Position numbers and translations under genes: made by a program | Notes under the pieces: generated by a model | Database searches by the model: none | Told to the model about the DNA's origin: nothing | What the model saw: only the letters and a program-made list of their open reading frames with translations | In this document: positions 48,736 to 49,563 of the stretch, piece after piece | How positions within the stretch are numbered: the first letter of the stretch is position 1 | How the letters are laid out: every line of letters begins with the position of its first letter | Assembly: GCA_025201865.1 (NCBI GenBank) | Contig: MU602693.1 | Span: forward strand, 37,433-86,995 | DNA length: 49,563 nucleotides | Direction of reading: 5' to 3' | From: Ramicandelaber brevisporus | Taxonomy: Eukaryota > Kickxellomycota > Ramicandelaberales > Ramicandelaberaceae

Positions 48736-49191
48736 CTTTGCACAACACATATTCGCTTCTTCTCGCTCAGTTCTGCTCTTTAGCATACCTTGAATTGGCT
48801 TTTACTTTTTACTTTTTACTCATTACAATAGATTACATCAATCGATGTCTCCGTTGACGCTGCTCTCGCTGGACAGCCTATCGCGTGTTCCAATGTGCAG
48901 TGCAACCACGTGGTGCCAGTCAGCGACACCAGCGTCTTATCTCGTGACACTTCGGCTCAAAAGCGTTCCCACACTCGGCCGGTCGCAGCTCGAAACTCAG
49001 CCACTATCGCTGCAAGGTGCTTCTCCTTGCCGTGGAGTGCGCTTGTCTGCGCTGGCTCTGTCTCTCCAACTCGCGTGTGCATACTCAACGTCTTTCCAAG
49101 CGAACTGCCAACTCATTCTCTCGTTCTGCGTGCCTCTCACCATTAATTGAACACAGCCACTTTCGAGTTGTTTTATTAGTTGTGCGCCGCG
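48736..49191. other. Gene-free stretch, 456 bp
   Basis: 3' side of fungalysin and upstream region of the last gene. It begins T-rich, with three TTTTTACT-like units at about 48803-48825. Open frames of up to 101 codons exist but lack recognisable features. No TATA element is obvious before the next ATG. Confidence 0.45.
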
Positions 49192-49563
49192 ATGACTCCA
49201 CCAGCCACAGCGCCAACCGCACCAACAGCGCCAACAGCAGCAATAACAGCAGCAACGGTAGCAGCAATGAAGACTGTGCCTGCTGTCGCCGCGTCCGCTC
49301 CAGCGGCAGCAATGCATTCTCAGCTGGAGAGCTCGGCAGTGTCGGCAGCGCTGCGAGCACTGGTTGCCCGCCAGTTTGGCGACATTCCCCAGCTGCTTGC
49401 ACTCTCCTCGGCGGCAGTCACCAGCCGATACGAGTATCTGGCCGCGGCAGGCTCGCAGAACGGACTCGACAGCAGCCTCGACCATGTGTTCCAGTGGGCT
49501 GGCGATGCATCTGGCCAGTATCTGAGAGAGTCGTGGGACGGCACTCCGCTTCACATTCCGCTG
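49192..49563 (+). CDS. Unidentified protein, N-terminal 124 residues (3' partial)
   Basis: From ATG 49192 the frame stays open to the end of the window. The first 40 or so residues are Ala/Pro/Thr repeats with few charges. The following part is helix-like and more normal in composition (SAALRALVARQFGDIPQLLA, then a segment with FQWAGDASGQYLRESWDG). G+C and codon choice (GCA/GCG/CTG/CAG) resemble the coding genes nearby. I do not recognise a family from this piece. Two later in-frame ATGs, at 49267 and 49312, are possible alternative starts. Same direction as fungalysin. Confidence 0.55.
   Translation, partial: MTPPATAPTAPTAPTAAITAATVAAMKTVPAVAASAPAAAMHSQLESSAVSAALRALVARQFGDIPQLLALSSAAVTSRYEYLAAAGSQNGLDSSLDHVFQWAGDASGQYLRESWDGTPLHIPL

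Noticed and set aside
1-49563. CRISPR arrays, prophage, bacterial operons or transposase genes
   Set aside because: No regularly spaced direct repeats with unique spacers, no transposase, integrase or reverse-transcriptase motifs, and gene content and promoters are eukaryotic.

Overview
The window looks like nuclear DNA of an early-diverging (non-Dikarya) fungus. Its genes are fungal or general eukaryotic: an M36 fungalysin, an extracellular fungal-type PF04185 phosphoesterase, an AMP deaminase, and the mitochondrial proteins citrate synthase, isobutyryl-CoA dehydrogenase and mS29. Every recognisable gene is read in one uninterrupted frame, including an 18.8-kb midasin gene and a 7.8-kb nucleoporin gene, so the genome is very intron-poor. 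Together with a trypsin-fold (S1) protein and an RNF121-type E3 ligase, this suggests Zoopagomycota, perhaps Kickxellomycotina. That placement is an inference; no rRNA or marker locus in the window settles it.

Layout, left to right: citrate synthase (+, 5' end outside the window) faces a two-LIM protein (-), which lies behind an RNF121-like membrane RING ligase (-). From a 360-bp divergent promoter region, a double-membrane-span PHP-domain protein (+) follows, then only 95 bp later the giant midasin gene MDN1 (+, 6323-25120). A minus-strand block comes next: a secreted phosphoesterase, a 74-residue secreted cysteine-rich peptide, a 2600-residue Nup205/Nup192-type nucleoporin, and a membrane-anchored trypsin homologue cut off by a 770-bp assembly gap (36174-36943). 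The right part holds AMP deaminase (+), isobutyryl-CoA dehydrogenase (-), mS29/DAP3 (+), fungalysin (+) and the 5' end of an unidentified gene (+) running off the window.

Most genes are unrelated housekeeping genes and there is no operon logic. Three themes recur: mitochondrial metabolism and translation (citrate synthase, ACAD8, DAP3), large nuclear machines (midasin for 60S maturation, inner-ring nucleoporin), and the secretory or surface compartment (phosphoesterase, cysteine-rich peptide, trypsin homologue, fungalysin, probably the PHP protein and the RING ligase).

The most unusual item is the trypsin homologue at 36944-38427. The fold and six cysteines are kept, but all three catalytic residues and the S1-pocket Asp are replaced, and the domain is followed by a membrane span and a tyrosine-rich tail. 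This looks like a surface pseudoprotease. Other notable points are a PHP domain predicted to face the lumen, a Nup205-type protein with an N-terminal GLFG/FG extension and great length, and a perfect 81-bp in-frame duplication in midasin.
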